DNA of 58,354 bases, from positions 1-58,354 of the forward strand of contig MFXK01000011.1 in NCBI GenBank assembly GCA_001788835.1, in the 5' to 3' direction. Made by a program: the position numbers and the translations under genes. Under the pieces are notes generated by a model, which did no database searches, was not told the DNA's origin, and saw only the letters and a list, made by a program, of their open reading frames with translations. Of this stretch, positions 35,741 to 44,755 are shown in pieces. Source of the DNA: Candidatus Peregrinibacteria bacterium RIFOXYB2_FULL_33_20. Lineage in GTDB: Bacteria > Patescibacteriota > Gracilibacteria > UBA1369 > GWF2-33-10. Positions within the stretch are counted from its first letter, which is position 1. Every line of letters starts with the position of its first letter.

Positions 35741-36376
35741 ATGGAACAAAGCATTTTGGACAAATTAAACTGGCGATATGCCACCAAAAAATTTGACCCT
35801 AATAAAAATTTACCAGAGAAAGATCTTAATATTTTATTGGAAAGTTTAAGATTATCAGCTTCTTCTTTTGGACTTCAGCCCTGGAAATTCGTACATATTC
35901 GAAATAAAGATTTACGAGCAAAGCTCAAAGAACCAGCCTGGGATCAAGCGCAAATTATTGACGCTTCGGATTTAATTGTGTTTTGTGGGCTTAAAAATTT
36001 GAATAAAAATTATGTGGAAAAATTTATTGCCCAGGTGGCGCGAGTGAGAGGAGTAGATTTTTCCAGTTTAGATGGATATAAAAAAATAATGGTTGATTTT
36101 GTGGAAGGCTTGAGTTCAGAACAGTTAGAGGCTTGGATTTCCAAGCAGGTTTATATTGCCTTGGGCAATTTGTTAACAATTTGCGCCTTGAACAATATTG
36201 ATGCTTGTCCGATGGAGGGGTTTGATCCGGTTAAATTTGATGAAGTTTTAGGTTTAGAGAAAAACGGAATAACGTCAAAAGTTTTATGTACAATTGGCTA
36301 TAGATCAAAACAAGATCAGTATGCCACTTTGAAAAAAGTTAGATTTTCGAAAGAAGAGGTGGTGATAGAGATGTAA
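35741..36376 (+). CDS. Nitroreductase family protein (FMN-dependent oxidoreductase)
   Basis: A 211-residue NAD(P)H-dependent flavin oxidoreductase of the NfsB-like type. FMN-binding landmarks are RYATKKFDPNKNLPEKDLNILLES at the N-terminus, SASSFGLQPWKFVHI, and the C-terminal half with CPMEGFDPVKFDEVLGL and the closing GYRSKQDQYATLKKVRFSKEEVV. Family members reduce quinones, nitro-aromatics or flavins; the natural substrate is not evident. It follows the ATP synthase operon by 120 bases. Confidence 0.92.
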   Translation: MEQSILDKLNWRYATKKFDPNKNLPEKDLNILLESLRLSASSFGLQPWKFVHIRNKDLRAKLKEPAWDQAQIIDASDLIVFCGLKNLNKNYVEKFIAQVARVRGVDFSSLDGYKKIMVDFVEGLSSEQLEAWISKQVYIALGNLLTICALNNIDACPMEGFDPVKFDEVLGLEKNGITSKVLCTIGYRSKQDQYATLKKVRFSKEEVVIEM

Positions 36377-36412
36377 GGTGGCATTTAAAATTTTTGTCAA
36401 AAATTTTGTTTT

Positions 36413-36829
36413 TTAATTCATTACTGGAGATAAAAAACCGCAATTGACTAAATTCTCTTCATTTTTCTTAGTGGATGTACCATGTTGGCTTAAGATAACA
36501 AGGGCTTCGGTAAGACCATTCATACATATCCATAAAGCATAATTTAGCGTGTTAGAAAAATTAGGTAAGCGTGATTCATATTGATTACCAAAGAATTTTA
36601 CAGGAACAGCTATTAAATATATTCGACTATCATTATCTCTAAGTAATTTTTCTACTTCAGCCAAGTCTGAACGACCAATTTCATTAAATACATTTACTAA
36701 AAATTGAGCTACAACAGTGGCGTTGTTGTACTGTGGTTGTTTGATAGTTCTTTCCAGAATGGTGAGTGCCTGTCGAATTTTTTCTATATCTTCAGGTGAG
36801 TAGGTTGTAGTTTTTTGCCGATCAATCAT
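36413..36829 (-). CDS. Hypothetical protein, unknown family
   Basis: A 138-residue protein without recognised domain. The first half looks helical (SPEDIEKIRQALTILERTIK, FLVNVFNEIGRSDLAEVEKL); the second half contains RIYLIAVPVKFFGNQYES. No signal peptide or membrane span. It sits alone on the minus strand between the nitroreductase and the PLP-enzyme genes. Its Gln/Asn/Thr content is like that of the other orphans in the window (27489, 49330, 54873). Confidence 0.6.
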   Translation of the reverse strand: MIDRQKTTTYSPEDIEKIRQALTILERTIKQPQYNNATVVAQFLVNVFNEIGRSDLAEVEKLLRDNDSRIYLIAVPVKFFGNQYESRLPNFSNTLNYALWICMNGLTEALVILSQHGTSTKKNEENLVNCGFLSPVMN

Positions 36830-36978
36830 ATTTTGAAAATATATATTTTTGAGTTTCGTTTAACATTTAGGTATAATCGATGCTTAACACTGCTATAATA
36901 TGCTGAAGGTGATTACTATGCAAGTTGGCGGCTTAGTATAAATGTAAAATTTTGAATTATCATTCGTACTTTTTGGTG

Positions 36979-36984
36979 TATAAT
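36979..36984 (+). promoter_or_regulatory. TATAAT -10 box before the PLP enzyme
   Basis: A perfect TATAAT lies 22 bases before the ATG at 37007. No clear TTGACA is present at 16-18 bases upstream. It would give a very short leader. Confidence 0.4.
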
Positions 36985-37006
36985 TTGGACAGTTTTTTTT
37001 TGAATT

Positions 37007-38035
37007 ATGCTGGATTTTTCGCACTACATTTCGACCGATAAGAAGGGAATTTGGAGGTATCAAGTTTTGCTTGGAGGAAAAAGGAAGAAGGAAAAAGGGG
37101 GGGATTTTTTGAAATTAAATTTAGAAAATAAACTAACTCCTTTCGAAAAAGGAGAGGATTTGGGAAAAATTTTAGGTATAGAAAATGTGTATTTAAAAAG
37201 AGAAGATTTGAATGAGTTGGGGTCTTTTAAATCACGATCTTTGGCTTATCAGGTTTCATATTACAAAAACTTAGGTTATAAAAGTTTAGTAATTTCGTCG
37301 TCTGGCAATGGGGCAATTTGTGCGGCGAAGTATTGTGATTTGGCGGGGATTAAACTTTTTTGTTTTATTTCGAAAGAAACAGATTTAGGCAAAAAAGCAA
37401 TTTTGGCTGAGACTAATGCAATTGTTGTCGAGACAGAAAGAGCTATTCGATTTGGAAGTTACGTTTCTGCAAAATATAAAATGCCGAATTTGAGGCCGTC
37501 TGTTGATGATGTGTCTTTGATTGGGTTTGAGAGTTTGGCGTATGAGATTTGGGAGCAAATTAGAATGACAGATGTTTTTTTGGTTTTTAGTTTTGTGACC
37601 AGCGGATCATCGTTTATTGGCATGTATAACGGATTTAAAAAACTTTTGGAGCTAGGGGCCTTGAAAAAATTACCAAGAATGTTTGCCGTGCAGGGTGGCG
37701 CAGGAAAATTGGGAGTGAAAAATAGCAGAAGAATGGCTGAAATTTTGAGAATTGTCAAAGAAACTGGAGGGCGGATGATAGAAGTTACGGCAGAAGAGAT
37801 CTTAAAGCAACATAGACAATGTCTAGACATAAGTAGACAGGTATCGGAAGAGGGGATGGCAGTCTTGGCGGCAATAACTCACTCCATATCCTTTCTTAAA
37901 AAAGATAGGACAGGTTTAAATGTAGTTGCTATTATGTCTGGTAAAAATTGGCTGAAAAATGTGAAACAAAAAAGAAAATTTTTGAAGGCTGAAAGTTTTG
38001 AAGAAGTGGATCGGATAGTTAAAATTATTTTATAA
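37007..38035 (+). CDS. PLP-dependent fold-type II enzyme, threonine synthase-like
   Basis: A 342-residue member of the threonine synthase / tryptophan-synthase-beta superfamily. The PLP lysine is in NELGSFKSRSLAYQ (normally GSFKDRG) and the phosphate-binding loop is SSSGNGAICAAKYC (normally SSGNTGxxxAAY). The N-terminal KLTPFEKGEDLGKILGIENV fits the threonine-synthase substrate loop. Residues after the PLP lysine differ from the consensus, so the reaction may be threonine synthase, a threonine dehydratase or another beta-replacement enzyme. No other threonine pathway genes are near. It overlaps the uvrB stop by 6 bases on the opposite strand. Confidence 0.85.
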   Translation: MLDFSHYISTDKKGIWRYQVLLGGKRKKEKGGDFLKLNLENKLTPFEKGEDLGKILGIENVYLKREDLNELGSFKSRSLAYQVSYYKNLGYKSLVISSSGNGAICAAKYCDLAGIKLFCFISKETDLGKKAILAETNAIVVETERAIRFGSYVSAKYKMPNLRPSVDDVSLIGFESLAYEIWEQIRMTDVFLVFSFVTSGSSFIGMYNGFKKLLELGALKKLPRMFAVQGGAGKLGVKNSRRMAEILRIVKETGGRMIEVTAEEILKQHRQCLDISRQVSEEGMAVLAAITHSISFLKKDRTGLNVVAIMSGKNWLKNVKQKRKFLKAESFEEVDRIVKIIL

Positions 38036-40015
38036 TTTTCTTTTTAACTCCTCAATTTCATCTCTCAAATCAGCGGCTTTTTCAAATTCCATGTTTTCTA
38101 CGGCTAATTCCATTTCCGCTTCTAATTGCTTGATGAAATCCCTGATGGCCTCTTTTGGCAATTTTTGCTCTTTTCTTCTTCTATTATTAGCATCTGGATC
38201 TTTCCCGCCCATGCTGATGTCCTTAACGGCCTTTTTGATAGTTTCAGGGGTAATGTTGTGTTTTTCGTTGTAAGCCATTTGAACGGCACGACGCCTGTTG
38301 GTTTCATCTAAAGCGCTCTGCATGGCCGGAGTCATTTTGTCGGCGTACATTACAACATAACCGTTGATATTTCTGGCGGCGCGACCAATGGTTTGAATCA
38401 AGCTGGTGGTTGACCGTAAAAATCCTTGTTTGTCAGCATCTAGAATGGCAATAAATGAAACTTCTGGCAGATCTAAGCCTTCTCGTAATAAATTTATTCC
38501 CACTACCACATCAATTTCGCCCAGCCTTAATGATCGTAAAATTTCAATGCGCTCCATGGTATCAATATCAGAATGCAGATATCTAACTTTGACATTGGCG
38601 TTTAGCAAAAATTCAGTCAGTTTTTCGGAATCTTTTTTGGTCAAAGTGGTGATGAGAATGCGATCTCCTATGGCAATACGATTCTTGATTTCTTTCAAAA
38701 TTTCATCAATTTGATGGGCGGTTGGTTTTACTTCGACTATTGGGTCAAGTAGTCCGGTCGGACGGATGATTTGTTCCACAAGGTTTTCTTTTTTAGTGTG
38801 TTCAAATTCGTATTTGCCTGGAGTGGCGGAAATAAACATGGCATTTTTCATATATTTCTCAAATTCTTCAAACTTTAATGGCCGGTTATCAAAAGAAGAT
38901 GGTAATCTGAAACCATAATCTACTAAATTTTTTTTTCTGGAAAAATTGCCATTATACATACCTCCAACCTGTGGGATCGTAATATGAGATTCATCAATCA
39001 TTAGAAGAAAATCATCTGGAAAGTAATCAAGCAAAGTGCAGGAAGCCTGTCCAGGTTCAAGTCCGTTCAAATATCTGGTGTAGTTTTCAACACCGCTGCA
39101 ATAGCCAGTTTCCATCATAATTTCTATATCATATTCTGTTCTGGTTTTGATTCTTTCGGCTTCAGCTAATTTGCCCATTTTCAAAAATTCCTGATATCTG
39201 ATTTCCAAATCTTTTTTGATTTGTTCCACGGATTTTTCGATTTTTTCTTTGGTGGTGACATCATGCTTGGCCGGGAAGATAATTACATTGTTCATTTCAT
39301 TATAAACCTCGCCGGTAAAATGATCGATTTCCGTGATTTTTTCAATTTCATCACCAAAAAATTCCAACCGATAGGCGATATCTCCGCCAGGTGGGAAAAT
39401 TTCCAAAACATCTCCCAAGACATGAAACATTCCCTGTTCAAAAGTTAATTGGGACCGGCGATACTGAATTTCCGTTAATTTGCGTAATAATTTGTCCCTT
39501 TGGATATTTTCGCCGACTTTGAGTTCAATAGCCAAAGCGCCATAATCGTCAACCGAACCCAATCCGTAAATACAAGATACTGAAGACACAATAATCACAT
39601 CACGCCTAGTTAAAAGATTCATGGTAGCGGCATGGCGGTATTTTTCAATTTCCTGATTGATGGAGGCGTCTTTTTCAATATAAGTATCTGAATGAGCGAT
39701 ATAGGCTTCAGGCTGGTAATAATCATAATATGAGACGAAATAACTCACCGCATTATTTGGAAAAAATTCTCGAAATTCGCTACAGAGCTGAGCAGCTAAA
39801 GTTTTGTTATGAGTTAAGACTAGGGTCGGCCTTTGTAATTTATTAATGACATTGGCCATGGTAAACGTTTTACCAGAACCGGTGATACCCAAAAGCGTAT
39901 GAAACGGAATATTTTTTTCAAAACCTTTGATTAGTTTTTTTATAGCCTGAGGTTGATCTCCAGACGGTTGGTACGGCGAAACAAGATTGAATTTTTTATC
40001 TATTTTTTTAAGCAT
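38030..40015 (-). CDS. uvrB: Excinuclease ABC subunit B
   Basis: Damage-verification helicase of nucleotide excision repair, 661 residues. Walker A LGITGSGKTFTM, the beta-hairpin region YYDYYQPEAYI, the helicase motif DADKQGFLRS and QTIGRAARN, and a C-terminal UVR domain (LEAEMELAVENMEFEKAADL) that binds UvrC are all present. It acts with Mfd encoded at 7041-10268. It follows efp on the same strand by 81 bases. Confidence 0.98.
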   Translation of the reverse strand: MLKKIDKKFNLVSPYQPSGDQPQAIKKLIKGFEKNIPFHTLLGITGSGKTFTMANVINKLQRPTLVLTHNKTLAAQLCSEFREFFPNNAVSYFVSYYDYYQPEAYIAHSDTYIEKDASINQEIEKYRHAATMNLLTRRDVIIVSSVSCIYGLGSVDDYGALAIELKVGENIQRDKLLRKLTEIQYRRSQLTFEQGMFHVLGDVLEIFPPGGDIAYRLEFFGDEIEKITEIDHFTGEVYNEMNNVIIFPAKHDVTTKEKIEKSVEQIKKDLEIRYQEFLKMGKLAEAERIKTRTEYDIEIMMETGYCSGVENYTRYLNGLEPGQASCTLLDYFPDDFLLMIDESHITIPQVGGMYNGNFSRKKNLVDYGFRLPSSFDNRPLKFEEFEKYMKNAMFISATPGKYEFEHTKKENLVEQIIRPTGLLDPIVEVKPTAHQIDEILKEIKNRIAIGDRILITTLTKKDSEKLTEFLLNANVKVRYLHSDIDTMERIEILRSLRLGEIDVVVGINLLREGLDLPEVSFIAILDADKQGFLRSTTSLIQTIGRAARNINGYVVMYADKMTPAMQSALDETNRRRAVQMAYNEKHNITPETIKKAVKDISMGGKDPDANNRRRKEQKLPKEAIRDFIKQLEAEMELAVENMEFEKAADLRDEIEELKRKL

Positions 40016-40096
40016 TATATTTTATAAACACAATGAAAAGATGCTTTTGCAATTTTATCAGAAAATTTTTTTTATACAATAAATTATTTAATCCGC

Positions 40097-40663
40097 TTAT
40101 TCCTGAACTCTTTCGCAGTATTCTAAGGTTTCGGTGTTGATTTTGATCAGGTCGTTTTCATTGATAAAAAGAGGGACATTAATAGTTAATCCTGTAGACA
40201 CAGTGGCTGGTTTGTAAGCGGTACCAGAAGCTGTATCACCTTTCAAACCCGGCTGGGTTTCAATTACTTTCAAATTCATTTTTGGCGGTACGCAAACGCT
40301 GATTGGCCGGTCTTCGAACATTTGAATATCAATATCAGTCCCTTCAATTAAGAAATATTTTTGATCACCGATCATTTCCTGATCCAAGTCAAACTGCTCG
40401 TAAGTTTCGTTATTCATAAAAGTATAAGCTCCGCTGTTTTCATATAAATACTGGCATTTAACAAATTTAATATCCGCAGCCTCAATTTTGTCATTGCCAT
40501 GAAAAGTTTTCATAATGTTGATACCGGTTTTTAGGTTTTTAAGGGTGCATTTGGCAACTGCCTGGCCTTGTGATTTTTTGGAAAATAAAAATTTAGTTAC
40601 TAAACAAGGATCGCCAGCGTCAATAATAATTTTGTTTTGGATTTGAGAAAGTGGGTAAAACAT
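40097..40663 (-). CDS. efp: Elongation factor P, variant loop
   Basis: Rescues ribosomes stalled at polyproline stretches. The protein is 188 residues with three beta-barrel domains; the FMNNETYEQFDL and ETQPGLKGDTASG...KPATVSTGL blocks are diagnostic. The exposed loop that normally reads PGKGQA reads KSQGQA here (residues 30-35). An ungapped alignment with E. coli from GxPxxV to LKNLKTG puts Gln32 at the position of modified Lys34. The lysine-modifying (EpmA) and arginine-rhamnosylating (EarP) routes are therefore ruled out for this protein. Confidence 0.96.
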   Translation of the reverse strand: MFYPLSQIQNKIIIDAGDPCLVTKFLFSKKSQGQAVAKCTLKNLKTGINIMKTFHGNDKIEAADIKFVKCQYLYENSGAYTFMNNETYEQFDLDQEMIGDQKYFLIEGTDIDIQMFEDRPISVCVPPKMNLKVIETQPGLKGDTASGTAYKPATVSTGLTINVPLFINENDLIKINTETLEYCERVQE

Positions 40664-40835
40664 TATAAAAATTTTAAATTATATAGATGGTCAAATTTTG
40701 GTACAGGTATAATAGAGATGATTTTGCTTTTTGCAAAACAAAATTAAATTGATTTATTTGACAATAATTGACTTACGAGGAAAAATTGTTAAACTTTGAT
40801 TGCTTGACTAATAGTTCTTAAAAAAAGTTTAATAT

Positions 40836-41252
40836 ATGATCGGTATTTCTTCCAAGGTAGATTACGCCTTAATTACAATTGTGGAATTAGCGGCGGCAAA
40901 AAATGGCAAATTTTTGTCTTTAAGTGAAATTGCTAAAAAAAGACACATGTCCGCTAATTATTTGGCGCAATTAATGCTGGCTTTAAAAAAGAAAGGCCTT
41001 ATTGAAAGTAAAGAAGGTAAAGCCGGCGGGCATCGTTTGGCTAAATCGCTTGATAAAATTTTTTTGGTTGATGTAATGTCCGCTTTTGAAGGTGGAATTG
41101 CTTTGTCGCCATGTTTGCATCGGTCAGGGAGATGCAAAACTCAGGCTGTCTGCACGGTTAAGCATGTATGGCGCAAGGTCCAAAATGATTTTGTTGATTA
41201 TGCCAGTCATAAAACTTTGAGCGAATTACTACTCCAAAAATTTCTAATTTAG
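40836..41252 (+). CDS. Rrf2/IscR family transcriptional regulator
   Basis: A winged-helix regulator of 138 residues. The N-terminal DNA-binding region is SSKVDYALITIVELAAAKNG...LSLSEIAKKRHMSANYLAQLML, followed by the wing GGHRLAKS. Three cysteines in CLHRSGRCKTQAVC (spacing CX6CX5C, about residues 94-107) match the [Fe-S]-ligating position of IscR/NsrR-type sensors. It lies 29 bases before sufC on the same strand and very probably controls it in response to Fe-S status. Three TTGAC boxes (near 40758, 40769 and 40804) upstream could be promoter or operator parts. Confidence 0.92.
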   Translation: MIGISSKVDYALITIVELAAAKNGKFLSLSEIAKKRHMSANYLAQLMLALKKKGLIESKEGKAGGHRLAKSLDKIFLVDVMSAFEGGIALSPCLHRSGRCKTQAVCTVKHVWRKVQNDFVDYASHKTLSELLLQKFLI

Positions 41253-41281
41253 AATTTAAAATCTTCCGCAAGGGTTATTTT

Positions 41282-42046
41282 ATGCCTAGAATTTTACTTA
41301 ATGTCGTTGATTTGCATGCAGAGATTGATAATAAAGTAGTGTTGAAAGGGCTTAATCTTAAAATTCACGAAGGCGAAATTCATACTATTATGGGGCCGAA
41401 TGGTTCGGGTAAAAGCACTTTGTTAATGACTCTTATGGGTCATCCGAAATACCAAATTACCCAAGGGGAAATTATTTTTAAAGGCAAGAGTTTAGGAGAG
41501 ATGAGTGTTAGCGATAGGGCCATAAATGGCTTATTTCTGTCTTTCCAATATCCCAGAGAAATTAGCATCCAAGTCGGATCATATTTACGAACCATTTATA
41601 ATCACTATCAGCAAATTTTGGATTCTAAATTTGAGATCTTATCAGTATTTAAATTTCAAAAATTGTTAAGTGAGAAAATTTCTGAGTTAAAAATAGATAG
41701 AAAATTTATATATAGGAATTTAAATGAAGGTTTTTCAGGCGGTGAAAAGAAAAAAATGGAAATTTTGCAAATGGCTCTTTTAAATCCAAATTTGGCGATG
41801 TTGGACGAGATTGATTCAGGACTGGATGTCGATGCTTTGAAGGTGGTTTCAAATGGGGTTAATAAAATTAAAGATAAAAAAATGGGAATTTTACTGGTCA
41901 CTCATTATCAAAGAATTTTGAAATATATTGATACGGATTTTGTGCATGTCATGAAAGATGGTAAAATTGTTGCTTCTGGAGATAAAAAATTTGCAAAAAA
42001 ATTGGAGAAAGAGGGGTATGAGGGAATAGAAATTTTAAATTCTTAA
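41282..42046 (+). CDS. sufC: Fe-S cluster assembly ATPase SufC
   Basis: ABC-type ATPase of the SufBCD scaffold complex, 254 residues. It shows Walker A GPNGSGKST, the SufC-typical FLSFQYPREI segment, signature motif FSGGEKKKMEIL and Walker B LAMLDEIDSGLD. An H-loop His is in LLVTHYQRIL. Unusually, sufB, sufD, sufS or sufU do not follow: the next gene is an aldolase. The partners must be elsewhere or missing. Confidence 0.95.
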   Translation: MPRILLNVVDLHAEIDNKVVLKGLNLKIHEGEIHTIMGPNGSGKSTLLMTLMGHPKYQITQGEIIFKGKSLGEMSVSDRAINGLFLSFQYPREISIQVGSYLRTIYNHYQQILDSKFEILSVFKFQKLLSEKISELKIDRKFIYRNLNEGFSGGEKKKMEILQMALLNPNLAMLDEIDSGLDVDALKVVSNGVNKIKDKKMGILLVTHYQRILKYIDTDFVHVMKDGKIVASGDKKFAKKLEKEGYEGIEILNS

Positions 42047-42079
42047 TTTTGAATTTTGAATTTAAAAAACAATTAAGAA
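42040..42079. repeat. AT-rich inverted repeat at the end of sufC
   Basis: TTCTTAATT (42040-42048, overlapping the sufC stop) is the exact reverse complement of AATTAAGAA (42071-42079), with 22 bases between. Sequence and style match 33694-33716. Confidence 0.5.
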
Positions 42080-42158
42080 GAAAAAACTAGATTTTGTTTT
42101 GTAAATTTATTTTTTTAAAGATATATTTTTGATGAATTTAAAATTTAAAATTTCCTTT

Positions 42159-43094
42159 ATGGATCAACTTCGTTTTTTCCGACATTGCAATTTCAGTTCT
42201 GGTGAATTAGCGAGAATTAGGCAAATTTTGAGACCAAATGGCACAACAATGATTTTACCTTACGATCAGTTTATTGAGCATGACTGTCGGCATTTGGAAG
42301 CAAAATCTGACGCTGGAAATCCTGATTATATTATTAATTTAGCTTTGAAAGGACAATATAATGCTATTGCCATTCATTACGGTTTGGCAAAAAGATTTTG
42401 GTCTAAATATGATGGTCAAATACCTTTAATTTTAAAAATAAATGGCAAAACTTCTATTCCGTCTGATAAACACGCTTTAAGCACTTATACGTCTTACGTT
42501 GAAGATGCAGTGAAAATAGGAGCGGTTGCGGTTGGATATACGATGTATTATGGATCAACAAGACAAGATGAAGATTTGCCACAATTAGCAACTGTTAGGA
42601 AAGTGTGCGAACAATATGGTATGCCTTTGATTGTGTGGGCTTATCCAAGAGGTGAAGCTATGGAGGCAAAAGGTGGCAAAGACAGTAACTATGCTTTGGA
42701 ATCAGCGGCCAGGCTGGCGATGGAAATGGGGGCCACGATTATTAAATCAAATTTACCAAAAACTGCAAAAACTGACTTTTTTGAGAATGAAAAGGTTCCA
42801 GAATATTATCGAAATTTAGAAAAAGAATTACAAACGTTAAATCCAGCAAAACAAAAAACGGAAAGGGCAAGAAGAGTTGTATCTTCAGCGCAAGGAGTGC
42901 CTGTATTATTTAGCGGTGGAGATTTGATAGAAGGATCAGCTTTGGATGATAACTCAAATGCGTGTATTGAAGGAGGATGCCTTGGATTTATTTATGGCAG
43001 AAATATGTGGAAAAGACCTGAAAATGAAGCTATGCAAATGAGTACAGAATTACAGAAATTATTGGACAGTAAAGGCAAACCAATGTTTGCATAA
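42159..43094 (+). CDS. fbaB: Class I fructose-bisphosphate aldolase (DhnA/FbaB type)
   Basis: Cleaves or forms fructose-1,6-bisphosphate through a Schiff base. The catalytic Lys is in ATIIKSNLPK, and the phosphate-binding region is VLFSGGDLIEGSAL and GCLGFIYGRNMWKRP. The protein is about 311 residues from ATG 42159 (MDQLRFFRHCNFSSGELARI), which follows the AATTTAAAATTTCCTTT leader typical here. The frame also opens at TTG 42129 and ATG 42132. Together with FBPase at 43816 it forms the fructose-6-phosphate end of gluconeogenesis. Confidence 0.92.
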   Translation: MDQLRFFRHCNFSSGELARIRQILRPNGTTMILPYDQFIEHDCRHLEAKSDAGNPDYIINLALKGQYNAIAIHYGLAKRFWSKYDGQIPLILKINGKTSIPSDKHALSTYTSYVEDAVKIGAVAVGYTMYYGSTRQDEDLPQLATVRKVCEQYGMPLIVWAYPRGEAMEAKGGKDSNYALESAARLAMEMGATIIKSNLPKTAKTDFFENEKVPEYYRNLEKELQTLNPAKQKTERARRVVSSAQGVPVLFSGGDLIEGSALDDNSNACIEGGCLGFIYGRNMWKRPENEAMQMSTELQKLLDSKGKPMFA

Positions 43095-43111
43095 ATTTTT
43101 AAATTTGTATT

Positions 43112-43771
43112 ATGGAAGCTTTAGATATTGAACCTGTTTTAAATAGACCTAAAGGAATTTTTCGCAGAATAGCTGATACGGCAATTCGTTCAGCTATCAA
43201 AAGTCTTTTGCTTTGGTTCCCGAATGAGGTAATCAGCAATGGCATTAATAATTTTTTTACATATATAATTGATGATGAACGAGCGTTTGAAGATAGAATG
43301 AATTTAGACGCTTTTGTAAATAGAATGGCGGATTTAATCAAACGACAAACCATTGGAAGGATATCTAGCTCGCAAGAAAGACCTCAAATCAGGGATTATT
43401 TGAAGAGATCACTGCTGCTTCTGCCTTCGGGCGCTTTAAATTGTCTGTATTTAGAAAAACAGAGCATTATTCAAAGCACTATTGATGATAATATTTCTGG
43501 TAATGAGGAAAGGAAAAAAAAATTTATATTCTGGTTGACTGAAGCTAGCAAAGCTATTTCCGCACTTGGAAATAAACAAGTTGAAAAAGCTTTGCGATCA
43601 GGGGATAACGCTGAATTTTTGATACAACTACAAGCTAGGACACAGAATGTAGCGGTAGCGATGTTTTTGATGGATATCTTTGCCAATAATAACCGGCAAG
43701 CAATTTTACCGGAAATAAATTTAGTGGTTTTGCAGGTACTGAGGGAAATTGAGAAAACAAATTACTGTTGA
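43112..43771 (+). CDS. Hypothetical helical protein, unknown family
   Basis: A 219-residue protein predicted to be all helical (RRIADTAIRSAIKSLLLWF, ERKKKFIFWLTEASKAISAL, LINLVVLQVLREIEK-like). No catalytic motif, signal peptide or clear transmembrane span is visible, though residues 20-35 are amphipathic. It lies 17 bases after the aldolase gene and 44 bases before fbp, so it is probably co-transcribed with both. It might therefore serve sugar-phosphate metabolism, but I cannot name a function. Confidence 0.65.
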   Translation: MEALDIEPVLNRPKGIFRRIADTAIRSAIKSLLLWFPNEVISNGINNFFTYIIDDERAFEDRMNLDAFVNRMADLIKRQTIGRISSSQERPQIRDYLKRSLLLLPSGALNCLYLEKQSIIQSTIDDNISGNEERKKKFIFWLTEASKAISALGNKQVEKALRSGDNAEFLIQLQARTQNVAVAMFLMDIFANNNRQAILPEINLVVLQVLREIEKTNYC

Positions 43772-43815
43772 TTTTTTTAAATCAATTTTTTTATTTCATT
43801 TTAAATTTTCCATTT

Positions 43816-44709
43816 ATGGCTACTTTAGTGCAATATCTTAAGTCACAAGATGTCGAATCAAGTTTAATGGAAATTTTTTTAGCTTTTGAAAAAGCTGTGA
43901 AAGAAATTGCCAAAGCCATTAATTTTTCTGATGGCGGATATGCTGGCTCGCAAAATGCTTCGGGAGAAGAACAATTAGCTTTGGATATTTTGTCAGATCA
44001 GATTTTGGAAAAAGCTTTTAAAAAGACTGAGAAAGTTTATTTAGTGGCTTCAGAAGAAAAGGAAGAGGCGATAATTTTAAATGAAAATGGACAATATAGT
44101 GTGGCTTATGATCCTTTGGATGGATCTTCTTTGGTTAATGTAAATTTTGCAGTTGGTACAATTTTAGGTGTTTTTAAATTTAAAGAATTTTTAGGCAAAA
44201 CTCCAAAAGAAATGTCAGCGGCCGCTTTTGCAGTTTATGGCCCAAGAACAACCATAGTTTTATCAATTGGGAATGGGACTCATGAATTTACTTTGCGCCA
44301 TTCCGAATTTGTGATGACTAGAGAAAATTTAAAAATAAAAGAAAATACAAAAATTTTTGCACCTGGGAATTTAAAAGCGGCTATTACGGAAAATTGGTAT
44401 AGGAATATTCTGAAGTATTGGCTTGATAGCGCCTATAAACTTAGATATTCGGGGGGGATGGTCCCTGATATTAATCATATTTTAGTTAAAGGTGAAGGAA
44501 TTTTTGCCTATCCTGGGACAAAAAAAGAGCCTGATGGCAAGTTAAGGTTGTTATTTGAATGCGGGCCAATGGCTTATTTAATTGAAAACGCAAGAGGAGC
44601 AGCCTGTGATGGTAAAATTTCGATTTTAGACAAACAAATTAGCTCAATTCATCAAAGAACCCCAATATTTATCGGTTCGAAAGCAGAAGTAGAAAGATGT
44701 AAAATGTAA
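43816..44709 (+). CDS. fbp: Fructose-1,6-bisphosphatase, class 1
   Basis: Hydrolyses fructose-1,6-bisphosphate to fructose-6-phosphate. It is 297 residues from ATG 43816 (MATLVQYLKSQDVESSLMEI). An upstream frame start at 43768 would add a hydrophobic tail that is not family-like. Metal and substrate motifs are VASEEKEE, AYDPLDGSSLVNVNFAVGTI and the C-terminal FECGPMAYLIENARGAACDG. It is placed with the class I aldolase gene, which suggests coordinate gluconeogenic use. Confidence 0.95.
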   Translation: MATLVQYLKSQDVESSLMEIFLAFEKAVKEIAKAINFSDGGYAGSQNASGEEQLALDILSDQILEKAFKKTEKVYLVASEEKEEAIILNENGQYSVAYDPLDGSSLVNVNFAVGTILGVFKFKEFLGKTPKEMSAAAFAVYGPRTTIVLSIGNGTHEFTLRHSEFVMTRENLKIKENTKIFAPGNLKAAITENWYRNILKYWLDSAYKLRYSGGMVPDINHILVKGEGIFAYPGTKKEPDGKLRLLFECGPMAYLIENARGAACDGKISILDKQISSIHQRTPIFIGSKAEVERCKM

Positions 44710-44755
44710 CTTCTTTCAAATTGCAGACGTTTTAATTTAAAGATAGTATTGAATT

